Source of the DNA: Bacteroides sp.
GTDB taxonomy: Bacteria; Bacteroidota; Bacteroidia; Bacteroidales; Muribaculaceae
Length of the DNA stretch: 64,000 bases
Direction of reading: 5' to 3'
Assembly: GCA_014801585.1 (NCBI GenBank)
Contig: JAAVDX010000024.1
Location: 1-64,000 of the forward strand
This document shows positions 1 through 8,272 of the stretch, piece by piece (position 1 is the stretch's first letter; the number at the start of each line of letters is the position of its first letter). The notes under the pieces were generated by a model that made no database searches, was not told the origin of the DNA, and worked only from the letters and a program-made list of their open reading frames with translations. A program made the translations under genes and the position numbers.

Positions 1-32
1 ACCAAAATGCGCAAAAATCGGACATTTTGACC

Positions 33-62
33 AATAAAAAACGCCCCTGAAAAGAGGCGTTT
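33..62 (-). terminator. Intrinsic terminator after mnmE
   Basis: A 7-bp stem (39-45 pairing with 56-62) with a loop of about ten bases. Read on the minus strand, the stem ends in a run of T. It lies about 40 bases past the mnmE stop codon. Confidence 0.7.
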
Positions 63-104
63 CGTGTTATTTATTAGCTAATTATATGATTTTCAGTCTG
101 TTAT

Positions 105-1562
105 CTACTTGCCGATGCAGAAGCGGGAGAAGATGGTCTGGAGGAGGTCGGCGGGGGTTATGGCGCCGGTGATGGTGCCGAGGTGGTGGATGGCTTCGCG
201 GAGGTCTTGGGCTGTTAGATCGGCCGGAAGACCTTCGGTCAGACTTTGCTCTACTCGCTTTAGGGATTCTATGGCTCGCATCAGTGATTCGTAGTGACGA
301 GCGTTGGTCACTATCAGTTCCGTCGTTGTATCGGTGCCGGATTCTGCGATCTCAGTCAGACGCTTTAATAGGATCGGAAATCCGAAACCGGTTTTTGCTG
401 AAATTTTGATTATCTCCAGGTGCTTTTCCGGATTGGAAGAAGAGGTAGGTATGGATGCCTCGACTGACTTTGCTTGCTTGGATGCCTTGACTGACTTTGC
501 TTGCATAGCTGCCTCAACTGACTTTGCTTGCTCGGATGCCCCAGCTGACTTTGCTTGCACGGCTGGCTCGTTGCAGTCGGCTTTGGTTTCGAGGATTAGG
601 GTCGGTAGTCCTTCAGGGATGTCAGTGGGTAGTTCCGCAGGATCGTTGGGGTCTGTGAGCCAGAGAAGAATATCGGCTTTCGTCAGGGCTTGACGTGCTC
701 TGTCTACGCCTATGCGTTCGATATGATCGTCGGATTCTCGGATGCCGGCCGTGTCGATGAATCGGAATAGAATACCATTGATTTCTGTCGTGTCTTCAAT
801 TATGTCGCGAGTCGTGCCGGCAATGTCGCTTACGATTGCTTTATCATCTTGCAGAAGATGGTTTAGCAGGGTTGATTTTCCGGCATTCGGTTTGCCGGCA
901 ATTACTACGGCTACCCCTTCTTTCAAGGCTCTCCCGGCATGGAATGAATCAGCAAGTCGGGCTATTTCGTCGCGGGTCGAGCGGGTCATCTCGAGTAGCC
1001 GACTACGGTCGGCAAACTCAACATCTTCCTCTGAAAAATCGAGTTCAAGTTCCAGCAATGATGCAATGTCGATCATGCTGTCGCGGAGCTGATTCAGCCT
1101 GCGGGAAAAGTTACCCTTCATCTGGGTCGCTGCCAAGCGTTGGGATGCTTTCGATGAGGCGGCAATCATATCGGCTACGGCTTCAGCCTGTGCCAGATCG
1201 AGTCGGCCGTTAAGGAAGGCCCGCTGAGTGAACTCTCCCGCACCCGCTGCCGACGCACCGGCCTCTATCAGACGCTCAACTACTCGCCGCTGAATCCATC
1301 TCGAACCGTGGACGGAAAATTCAACGGTCGGTTCGCCGGTGAAGCTGCGATTCTCAGCAAATACGGTGGCTACTGCCTGGTCGAGCATATCTCCATCGGA
1401 GTCAGTGATGATTCCCAAATGAGCGGTATGGGATGAAGCATTGGAAAGGGGAGTTCCTTGCCAGATTTTATCGGCAATGGCAAAAGCATCCGGTCCTGAG
1501 AGGCGGACTACTGCAATTCCTCCCACTCCGGGAGGGGTAGATATGGCGACGATTGTATTCAC
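105..1562 (-). CDS. mnmE: tRNA uridine-5-carboxymethylaminomethyl modification GTPase MnmE
   Basis: MnmE works with MnmG in the cytoplasm to place the (carboxymethyl)aminomethyl group on wobble U34 of certain tRNAs. The N-terminal folate-binding domain (about residues 1-120) is followed by a helical domain and an inserted G domain. That domain shows G1 at 223-230 (GKPNAGKS), G2 TTRD at 250-253 and G3 DTAG at 270-273. The G4 position reads TKAD (326-329) instead of the usual NKxD. The family's C-terminal FCIGK, with its catalytic Cys, is intact at 481-485. Directly after G4 lies a nine-residue unit repeated four times (336-371), which is not part of the family core. A small GC-rich hairpin (1573-1588) sits just upstream of the start codon. 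Identification is secure; the repeat insertion is the odd feature. Confidence 0.97.
   Translation of the reverse strand: MNTIVAISTPPGVGGIAVVRLSGPDAFAIADKIWQGTPLSNASSHTAHLGIITDSDGDMLDQAVATVFAENRSFTGEPTVEFSVHGSRWIQRRVVERLIEAGASAAGAGEFTQRAFLNGRLDLAQAEAVADMIAASSKASQRLAATQMKGNFSRRLNQLRDSMIDIASLLELELDFSEEDVEFADRSRLLEMTRSTRDEIARLADSFHAGRALKEGVAVVIAGKPNAGKSTLLNHLLQDDKAIVSDIAGTTRDIIEDTTEINGILFRFIDTAGIRESDDHIERIGVDRARQALTKADILLWLTDPNDPAELPTDIPEGLPTLILETKADCNEPAVQAKSAGASEQAKSVEAAMQAKSVKASKQAKSVEASIPTSSSNPEKHLEIIKISAKTGFGFPILLKRLTEIAESGTDTTTELIVTNARHYESLMRAIESLKRVEQSLTEGLPADLTAQDLREAIHHLGTITGAITPADLLQTIFSRFCIGK
450..561 (-). repeat. Four tandem 27-bp repeats inside mnmE
   Basis: Units at 454-480, 481-507, 508-534 and 535-561 on the plus strand share the core ctgactttgcttgc and differ at a few other positions. 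On the coding strand each unit gives nine residues of the form QAKSxxAxx. The unit length is a multiple of three, so copy-number change would keep the reading frame. Confidence 0.9.
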
Positions 1563-1682
1563 TTTACGGGGGGCGGCACGGCTGCCGCAAAGAGGGGGTT
1601 AAGATCTGCGTTGTAAAGTTTAAGCCCCAGTTGGCTTGATGTTATTATGACCAAAGCGGGGTTAAACGTAAGAAATAATAAT

Positions 1683-2570
1683 TTAACGTGCATTCCATAC
1701 ACGGAAGTCGGCAGAAGCCTCAACTTTATTTTCCAGATCATCCGGTAGAGATGAGAAGAAGTCAAGTCCGGTGAGTTCTTCCACCTTGTCAACGCTCATG
1801 GAATAATTCTGCATATTGCCGGGAGCCTTCATATTGGGATATACAAACCCGATTGCACGCGGCTCATCTACGTAGGGTGCAAGCAGTACTTTGAAAAACG
1901 CCGATGGCACTCTCACACCATCACCGATCGTCTTCCTGTCGTTAGCTTCATATATCGGTCCGGCCACGATTACGAGAGCTGAATCACGCTGCGCCCATAG
2001 ACGCTCCTTCTCTTCAAGAGTTTTCCATGCTCCTGCATTAAGGGCATGTTCCTGAGGCGTCATATTTGACATTACGAAGCAATCGGTCATGGCCTCCGAG
2101 CTCCATTTCTGATCAGCGGCAGGACAGAGGTGGCCTTTGTCGTAGCCTGAATTACGGTAATCATTAGGCGACGGACAACCATCAAGTTCCGAATCCTGCC
2201 AGAATTTATTGCTACGGCTCTCCTCTCCATTAGTTTCTGACCCGAGCAGTTCCCAGCCTACCCAGTCGGGAGTGTGATTCGAGGGATTAAAGCATACGGT
2301 GAAGCCTTCATACCGCTTGATGATAGTACGGCCTACAGCACCCTCCGTCATCTCCAGATCCGGATAATGACGAACTCCGGCTGCGACATCCTTCCCCCGG
2401 GCCGAATGACTGTGGGAGCGACGATATGCACTGATTGCTACGACCAGCGTCACGGCAAGAATTATAATCACTACTATGGGCCAGCGCGGACGGCCATAAG
2501 TGCGCGGAGAGCGCCGACTTCGGGAAGCATTACCTCTCCCCGAATTATATCGAGAATTGCGATTAGCCAT
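1683..2570 (-). CDS. DNA/RNA non-specific endonuclease, membrane-tethered
   Basis: Member of the NUC1/EndA beta-beta-alpha-metal nuclease family, which cuts single- and double-stranded nucleic acid with a catalytic His and a metal. The signature is seen as DKGHLCP around residue 145, followed by a MSNMTPQ segment typical of the family. The N-terminus is rich in Arg/Ser/Asn, followed by one hydrophobic span (about residues 30-48, IVVIIILAVTLVVAI). The catalytic domain is therefore predicted to face the periplasm on an anchor rather than be freely secreted. The start is supported by a -7-like element 20 bases upstream. A role in nucleic-acid scavenging is inferred. The gene is divergent from pepT. 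Confidence 0.9.
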   Translation of the reverse strand: MANRNSRYNSGRGNASRSRRSPRTYGRPRWPIVVIIILAVTLVVAISAYRRSHSHSARGKDVAAGVRHYPDLEMTEGAVGRTIIKRYEGFTVCFNPSNHTPDWVGWELLGSETNGEESRSNKFWQDSELDGCPSPNDYRNSGYDKGHLCPAADQKWSSEAMTDCFVMSNMTPQEHALNAGAWKTLEEKERLWAQRDSALVIVAGPIYEANDRKTIGDGVRVPSAFFKVLLAPYVDEPRAIGFVYPNMKAPGNMQNYSMSVDKVEELTGLDFFSSLPDDLENKVEASADFRVWNAR

Positions 2571-2589
2571 TATTTGGAAAAATTTTATA

Positions 2590-2597
2590 CAAAGATA
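2590..2597 (-). promoter_or_regulatory. Candidate -7 promoter element for the nuclease gene
   Basis: Minus-strand TATCTTTG matches the Bacteroidota -7 consensus TAnnTTTG. No clear TTG is seen at the -33 position. The implied leader is only about 13 bases. Confidence 0.4.
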
Positions 2598-2620
2598 ACG
2601 AAAGTATTCCTAAAAATTAT

Positions 2621-2628
2621 TAACTTTG
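2621..2628 (+). promoter_or_regulatory. Candidate -7 promoter element for pepT
   Basis: TAACTTTG matches TAnnTTTG and lies about 100 bases upstream of pepT, back to back with the nuclease promoter. A -33 TTG at the right spacing is not evident. Confidence 0.4.
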
Positions 2629-2725
2629 GGGAAATTTCTTTGACATCTTTGAGAGTCAGAGCAGGACGGCCCTCATCAGACTGTCCGGAATATCATGAAA
2701 ATACAAAAAACGAAATAAAGAAAAT

Positions 2726-3973
2726 ATGACACTTACCGATCGCTTTCTTCGCTTTGTGAAGTTTGACACTCAGAGCGATGATCTTACGAATATGACTCCC
2801 TCCACTCCGGGTCAGATGGAATTCGCAGTCTACCTAAAGGGTGAACTCGAGGCAATGGGATTGGAGGATATAACTCTTGATACCAACGGATATCTCATGG
2901 CTACACTCCCCGCCAATTGCGAAGAGGCGGCCGACGTGCCCGTAGTAGGATTCATTGCGCATCTCGACACTGCTCCCGACATGTCGGGCAAGCATGTCAA
3001 TCCCCGTATTGTAAAAGACTATCCCGGCGGTGACATCATCCTCAATCAGGATCAGCAGATTATCCTTTCTCCGAGCGAGTTCCCCGAGATGCTCAACTAT
3101 ATCGGTCAGGATCTGATCGTGACCGACGGTACGACTCTTCTCGGCGCTGATGACAAAGCCGGTATCGCAGAGATCATCTCAGCAGTGGCCTATCTTCAGG
3201 AGCATCCGGAAATCAAACATGGCAAAGTACGCATTGCCTTCAATCCCGACGAAGAGATTGGAAAGGGTGCGCATAAATTCGATGTGGAGCAGTTCGGTGC
3301 TGAATTCGCCTACACAATGGATGGCGGAGCTGTCGGCGAACTGGAGTTTGAAAACTTCAATGCAGCCGGTGCGAAAGTTATCATCAAAGGCCGGAATGTA
3401 CATCCCGGCACTGCCAAGCACAAGATGGTCAACTCTATCCGCGTTGCCAATCAGTTTGCGCAGATGCTTCCCCGTTGGGAAACACCCGAGCATACCGAAG
3501 GCTATGAAGGTTTCTATCATCTCGTAGGCATCAACGGCACAGTAGAGGAAACAACTCTTACATATATTATCCGCGACCACGATCGCGCTCGCTTCGAAAG
3601 CCGCAAGAAAGAACTCGAACACCTTGTCCGCAAGACCAACGAAGAATATCCCGGTTGCTGCTCACTCGAAATGGCCGATCAGTACTACAACATGCGTGAG
3701 AAGATCGAGCCGGTGATGCATATCATCTCCCTCGCCGAAGAAGCCATGCGAGAAGCAGGCATCGAACCCAAAGTGCAGCCCATACGCGGCGGTACTGACG
3801 GCGCTCAACTCAGTTTCAAAGGTCTTCCGTGTCCCAATATCTTTGCAGGCGGCGAGAACTTCCACGGCCGCTACGAATACGTACCCGTGCAATCGATGGA
3901 AAAGGCAAAGGATGTAATTGTCAATATCATCCGTCTGCTCGCTGCAAAGAAAGATGCAAAGATCAGCTTTTGA
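2726..3973 (+). CDS. pepT: Peptidase T (tripeptide aminopeptidase)
   Basis: Cytoplasmic M20B zinc aminopeptidase that removes the N-terminal residue from tripeptides. Metal-site segments typical of PepT are visible: AHLDTAPD with His79 and Asp81, LLGADDKAG around residue 140, and NPDEEIGKG with its Glu pair. The 415-residue length is usual for PepT. The start codon is followed by the family-like [15 protein letters not shown]. miaA follows after 51 bases on the same strand, so the two may be co-transcribed. No terminator is seen between them. Confidence 0.97.
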   Translation: MTLTDRFLRFVKFDTQSDDLTNMTPSTPGQMEFAVYLKGELEAMGLEDITLDTNGYLMATLPANCEEAADVPVVGFIAHLDTAPDMSGKHVNPRIVKDYPGGDIILNQDQQIILSPSEFPEMLNYIGQDLIVTDGTTLLGADDKAGIAEIISAVAYLQEHPEIKHGKVRIAFNPDEEIGKGAHKFDVEQFGAEFAYTMDGGAVGELEFENFNAAGAKVIIKGRNVHPGTAKHKMVNSIRVANQFAQMLPRWETPEHTEGYEGFYHLVGINGTVEETTLTYIIRDHDRARFESRKKELEHLVRKTNEEYPGCCSLEMADQYYNMREKIEPVMHIISLAEEAMREAGIEPKVQPIRGGTDGAQLSFKGLPCPNIFAGGENFHGRYEYVPVQSMEKAKDVIVNIIRLLAAKKDAKISF

Positions 3974-4024
3974 TAGCGTCTGAGGCTGCATTCTAACAAT
4001 CGATAAGTATCCCTTACCTTATTA

Positions 4025-4870
4025 ATGAAAGGCAAAGTCATAGTAATAACAGGGCCGACTGCCTCCGGCAAGTCGGCCCTTGCCATTGAGCTGGCACTTC
4101 AGCGAGGATTGGAGATAATCTCTGCCGACTCGCGGCAGATCTATCACGGCATCCCTATTTCCACTGCCATGCCCTCGGAAGAGGAACTCAGGGCCGTACC
4201 CCATCATCTGATCGACATTTTACCGCTTGATGCCTATTACTCAGCGGCAATGTTTGAAGAGCAGGCTCTTGAGATTGCGCGCAAGCAGATCGACGAGAGG
4301 GGAGAGGTCATCGTGTGTGGCGGGTCGATGCTCTACATTGATGCCTTCTGCCGCGGAATCGACGATATCCCGACTGTCAGTGACTCAATCCGACGTGCTA
4401 CCTTCGAAGAATATGCCGAACGGGGTGATGAATGGGCTCTGAAAGAATTACAACGCCTTGATCCGGAATACTTTGCTATCGTTGATAGGAAAAATATGAA
4501 GCGTGTGATTCATGCGATAGAGATTGTACGCCAGTCCGGGCAGACATTTACCTCGCTACGCAAGGGTACACGTAAGGAGCGAGAATTTGAGATTGATTTC
4601 CGGTATATAGATATGCCCCGTGAAGTACTTTTCGATCGGATTAACCGCAGGGTGGATAAAATGGTGGCTGAGGGGCTTATTGAAGAAGCCGAAAGAGTAT
4701 GGCCGCTTCGCCATCTCAACTCCCTCAATACCGTCGGACTTAAAGAACTCTTTGCGTGGAAAGCCGGAGAGATGGATCTTCCGACTGCTATCGAAAGAAT
4801 AAAAAAAAATACGCGCGTATATGCCAAAAAACAGATGACGTGGCATACCCGACGAAAAAAACAGGAGTGA
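4025..4870 (+). CDS. miaA: tRNA dimethylallyltransferase
   Basis: Transfers a dimethylallyl group from DMAPP to N6 of A37 in tRNAs that read UNN codons. The P-loop GPTASGKS is at residues 10-17, followed by SADSRQIY, the conserved segment after the P-loop. Other family segments include VCGGSMLYIDAFCRGID and the C-terminal KKQMTWHTRR. At 281 residues it is slightly short for MiaA (usually about 300) but both ends look complete. It follows pepT closely on the same strand. Identification is firm. Confidence 0.97.
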   Translation: MKGKVIVITGPTASGKSALAIELALQRGLEIISADSRQIYHGIPISTAMPSEEELRAVPHHLIDILPLDAYYSAAMFEEQALEIARKQIDERGEVIVCGGSMLYIDAFCRGIDDIPTVSDSIRRATFEEYAERGDEWALKELQRLDPEYFAIVDRKNMKRVIHAIEIVRQSGQTFTSLRKGTRKEREFEIDFRYIDMPREVLFDRINRRVDKMVAEGLIEEAERVWPLRHLNSLNTVGLKELFAWKAGEMDLPTAIERIKKNTRVYAKKQMTWHTRRKKQE

Positions 4871-4897
4871 TTGGCATGGAATTAAGAAAATATATCT

Positions 4898-4905
4898 TAA
4901 TTTTG
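4898..4905 (+). promoter_or_regulatory. Candidate -7 element upstream of the beta-barrel gene
   Basis: TAATTTTG matches TAnnTTTG. The nearest upstream TTG (4871-4873) is 24 bases away, longer than the usual 19-20, so the assignment is tentative. Confidence 0.35.
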
Positions 4906-4986
4906 CATTGAAGTTTCACCCCTAATCGCTTACGATCGTTAATAACCTTTGCAAGTGGTTGAAAAATAATAAAATTACCAACTGTA

Positions 4987-5697
4987 ATGAAGCAACTCTT
5001 TACTTCAATAGTGTGCGCGCTTGTGATGCTCGTAGCAAGCGTTCCCGCCAAAGCGGAATTTTTTGATACCTCCATGCCTGAGGATCTGATGACTCTTGGA
5101 GTGCGCCTCGGAGTCAATACCTCCAACCGCAACCTCAACAAGGACGTATTTGACGTCTGGAACTGTAATTCCTGGGGAACCGGCATCGATGTCGGTGTCG
5201 TAGCCGAACTCAATTTCAGAGACTGGTTTTCTATACAGCCCGGAATCTTTTTCGAATCGCGCAGTGGCAAATACAACTATATCAACGTGTATGGATACTC
5301 GGCCGACGACCAATCGAGAATTCTCATGACTCAATTCGGTCGCGACCGCAGTTATAGTTTCCTGATTCCTATCATGGCAGCAGCCCACTTCAACGTGAGC
5401 GACGACATCCGCTGGAATTTGGAGTTCGGTCCGTATCTTCAGATAGTGCTGAAAAACACTGTCAACGGTGAATTTGAAGTACCCGTATATAATACTCCTG
5501 ACGGATTGCCCGTAGGATATGCCGGAGTTAACTCTACAAAATGCGACTTTGGCTTCAAGATGGGATCTTCTCTCCGCATTCTCGACCATTACGTTGTAGG
5601 AGTACATTACGAGGCCGGAGTGCTGAAACCCTGGCAGGACGGCTCGCTCGGCGGGCGTCGCAAGGCTTGGGTCTTCTCTGTAGGTTATGACTTTTGA
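4987..5697 (+). CDS. Outer-membrane beta-barrel protein, PorT-like
   Basis: A 236-residue protein with a clear Sec signal peptide (MKQLFTSIV... ending VPAKA at about residue 23). The mature region has alternating aromatic/glycine strand patterns such as FSIQPGIFFESRSGKYNY and ends in a terminal Phe (SVGYDF), as outer-membrane barrels do. The size fits the small PorT/OmpW-like eight-stranded barrels common in Bacteroidota. Its ligand or function cannot be read from the sequence. It stands alone between miaA and a YitT-family gene, with a possible promoter about 80 bases upstream. Confidence 0.75.
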   Translation: MKQLFTSIVCALVMLVASVPAKAEFFDTSMPEDLMTLGVRLGVNTSNRNLNKDVFDVWNCNSWGTGIDVGVVAELNFRDWFSIQPGIFFESRSGKYNYINVYGYSADDQSRILMTQFGRDRSYSFLIPIMAAAHFNVSDDIRWNLEFGPYLQIVLKNTVNGEFEVPVYNTPDGLPVGYAGVNSTKCDFGFKMGSSLRILDHYVVGVHYEAGVLKPWQDGSLGGRRKAWVFSVGYDF

Positions 5698-5769
5698 GGA
5701 TTGTCTGCGCAATATAACAGCGTAGACGTGATTTGACAGATTTATAATAAATTTCTAAAATATTCTGCA

Positions 5770-6735
5770 GTGGCACCTACTAAGCCTAATTCATTAATGA
5801 CCAACCTTCAGGATTATGTCCTGATTGTGTTCGGACTGCTATTGTATTCCGTAGGGTTTACGGCGTTTATCCTGCCTCATGAGATTGTCATCGGAGGTCT
5901 GTCGGGTGTCGGTACGCTCGTATATTTTGCAACCCACGGATTCATTCCTGTTGCAGTGACGCAATACGCCTGCAATCTGCTTTTACTCGGATTTGCCTTT
6001 AAAATAGTCGGTCGCACTTTCGTCACCCGTACTATCTTCGGCGCTACCGTCATCTCGCTCTTCATCGGAGTGTTCGAGAGTTTCTTTATGGGACTCGGCC
6101 ATCCGATCATTCAAGATATTACGATGAGCGCAATACTTGGAGCGATCCTCTGTGGCATGGGCGTAGGCACGGTCTTCATCCACAATGGTTCATCCGGCGG
6201 CACGGATATAGTAGCTGCAATGGTGTCAAAACTTTCCAACGTATCCATCGGCCGCACGATGATTGTGACCGACATGTTGATCGTGTCGTGCAGTTTCTTC
6301 CTTCCGTTTGATGGTAATATTCAGGAACGTCTGGAAGCGAGAGTCCCTTTGATTGTCTATGGTTGGGTAGTCACATTTATTATTGCATATTGTACTGATA
6401 TGATTATCAACACCAACCGTCAGGCTACCCAATTCGTGATTTTCTCACCTCGCTGGGAAGAGATCGCCGATAGGGTCAACAAGGAGGCTCGTCGCGGCGT
6501 TACAGTAATGGACGGACTCGGATGGTATTCCAAAAAGGAGGTAAAGATTCTCATGGTGTGGTGTAGAAAGATCGAATCGGTCACAATCTTCCGCATAGTG
6601 AAATCTATAGATCCGGAGGCATTCATCACGCAGGCCAACGTCAATGGAGTCTACGGCAAGGGTTTTGATACGATGAAGGTGAAAATCAAGCAGAAAAAGG
6701 CTGATGCTCCCTATCGTGAACATCAGGCCAAATAG
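5770..6735 (+). CDS. YitT family membrane protein (DUF161/DUF2179)
   Basis: Integral inner-membrane protein of the YitT family, whose function is not established. Five or six hydrophobic segments fill residues about 12-210, with the family-like ILPHEIVIGGLSG and HNGSSGGTDIVA loops. The C-terminal soluble DUF2179 domain carries GVTVMDGLGWYSKKE and ends in a GVYGKGFD segment. The longest frame starts at a GTG (5770). An in-frame ATG at 5797, nine codons later, precedes the first hydrophobic segment and is an equally likely start. It lies 72 bases after the beta-barrel gene. Confidence 0.88.
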   Translation: MAPTKPNSLMTNLQDYVLIVFGLLLYSVGFTAFILPHEIVIGGLSGVGTLVYFATHGFIPVAVTQYACNLLLLGFAFKIVGRTFVTRTIFGATVISLFIGVFESFFMGLGHPIIQDITMSAILGAILCGMGVGTVFIHNGSSGGTDIVAAMVSKLSNVSIGRTMIVTDMLIVSCSFFLPFDGNIQERLEARVPLIVYGWVVTFIIAYCTDMIINTNRQATQFVIFSPRWEEIADRVNKEARRGVTVMDGLGWYSKKEVKILMVWCRKIESVTIFRIVKSIDPEAFITQANVNGVYGKGFDTMKVKIKQKKADAPYREHQAK

Positions 6736-6829
6736 AATCCGATTTATCTTCCATCTTGACGGGATGAATTTCAAAAATATTCGCAATTTAGATAATTAAG
6801 CTTAATTTAATCACGAAAACATATTTGTA

Positions 6830-7519
6830 ATGATAAGAATAGAATCGAATAAGATAGGATTGACGCGCCGCCTTATCTGCATGATGATGCTGATAATTGC
6901 AGGTGTGTCGGCAATGGCGGAAAAGCCTGTGGCAAAGAAGTTGTTTGTGTTCGGCGACTCAATGACCGGATGGATGGCTGAGCGGTTGCAGGCTTATGGT
7001 GAGAAGAATGGTTTTGAGGTGTCGACCTTGATTTGGGATGGAGCTACGATCAAAAAATATGGCAATAATTCCGAAAAACTGAAGAAATACATATCTTCGA
7101 ATGATCCGGATGCAGTCATCGTCTGTCTCGGTATGAACGAGATGGCTTCTCCGAATCCGGAGGTTCAGTTGGGAGGCTCACTCGCCAAGATAAAGAGTGC
7201 TGCCGGCAACGTGCCGATCCTATGGGTAGGACCTTGCGCGTGGCCCGGTAAACCTCAGTGGGGTCCGGCTCTCGACTCATGGCTGAAGAAAGCTATGGGC
7301 GATGGCCATTACTATTCAAGTCAGAAACTGACGTTGCCCCGTCAGAGTAACACCAACCCGCATCCCACGCGCGAAGGAATGAACACCTGGACCGACCATA
7401 TTGTCGACTGGATAGAGTCTGGCGATGCTGCCATAGCCCTGCCCGGGTATGCGGCTCCGGCTAAGGCCTTCTCACGCCCCAAAAATTATACATATCTCAA
7501 GATGAAATCTCCACTCTGA
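6830..7519 (+). CDS. Secreted SGNH/GDSL hydrolase-like protein
   Basis: A 229-residue protein with a signal peptide ending near AMAEK (residue 31). The SGNH blocks are recognisable: GDSM (block I, nucleophile Ser), a GMNE segment where block III normally has GxND, and NPHPTREGM with the block V His. The class includes esterases, lipases and carbohydrate deacetylases; the substrate cannot be told here. Its stop codon overlaps the start of the following ABC ATPase gene (TGATG), so the two are probably translationally coupled, which is unexpected for these functions. Confidence 0.8.
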   Translation: MIRIESNKIGLTRRLICMMMLIIAGVSAMAEKPVAKKLFVFGDSMTGWMAERLQAYGEKNGFEVSTLIWDGATIKKYGNNSEKLKKYISSNDPDAVIVCLGMNEMASPNPEVQLGGSLAKIKSAAGNVPILWVGPCAWPGKPQWGPALDSWLKKAMGDGHYYSSQKLTLPRQSNTNPHPTREGMNTWTDHIVDWIESGDAAIALPGYAAPAKAFSRPKNYTYLKMKSPL

Positions 7520-8175
7520 TGGATGATATACTCCGCTTGTCGGGGATAGGAATGAATTTTGATGGGAAATGGGTTCTTCGCGACATTGACTTCAGCGTGC
7601 GAAGAGGCGAATTTGTGATCCTTTCCGGACCGAACGGTTCGGGAAAGACCACACTTTTGCGTATTATGTTGCGCCTGATGAAACCTACTGTCGGTAAAGT
7701 AGAATATTTCAATCGTGAAGGTTGCCCTACCGGCAGATTGCCGATCGGCTACCTTCCACAGAAGAACAAGATTGACACCCGCTTCCCCATCACTGCTGAA
7801 GAGACCATCCTATCCGGATTACGTCGTGGCATCTTCGGACATCTTCCCGAAGATTGGAGAGAGAAACTGGATAAAGTAGTAGAACTTTGTGGCACTCGAT
7901 CATTTATGCAGCAGCCGATAGGCACACTATCCGGAGGCCAGCTTCAGCGTACTCTTCTGGCGCGGGCGATTATCAGCGAGCCGGAATTACTCGTGCTTGA
8001 CGAACCCCTTTCCTATGTCGATAAGCAATTCGAACATCGTATATATGAAATGCTCCGAGCATTGGCAAAGCGTATGACAATTCTCCTCGTCAGTCACGAA
8101 CTGACCGGACTCCTCCCATTGGCTGATCGCACAATCTCAATTGCTGAAATGGAGCATGTAAAAAGTAATAAGTAA
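7519..8175 (+). CDS. ABC transporter ATP-binding protein, metal-type (ZnuC/MntB-like)
   Basis: Single nucleotide-binding domain of 218 residues. It has Walker A GPNGSGKT (37-44), Q-loop YLPQKNK, signature LSGGQLQR, Walker B LLVLDEP and an H-loop His in VSHE. Sequence style (IGYLPQKNKIDTRFP) is closest to metal-chelate ATPases such as ZnuC. No permease or binding-protein gene lies beside it, so it either pairs with a distant permease or serves another role. It overlaps the upstream SGNH hydrolase gene by one base. Confidence 0.88.
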   Translation: MDDILRLSGIGMNFDGKWVLRDIDFSVRRGEFVILSGPNGSGKTTLLRIMLRLMKPTVGKVEYFNREGCPTGRLPIGYLPQKNKIDTRFPITAEETILSGLRRGIFGHLPEDWREKLDKVVELCGTRSFMQQPIGTLSGGQLQRTLLARAIISEPELLVLDEPLSYVDKQFEHRIYEMLRALAKRMTILLVSHELTGLLPLADRTISIAEMEHVKSNK

Positions 8176-8272
8176 TAAGTTAAGTCTGATAAGTTGATCT
8201 TTGAAACTTCAGTAGGCAGATCCTTTTATCTTTAAAAGATACTTAATCTATCATATCAAAATTCCCGACATC

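Noticed and set aside
1559-1792. 77-residue frame on the minus strand between the nuclease and mnmE
   Set aside because: It overlaps the nuclease 3' end in another frame and has no recognisable features.
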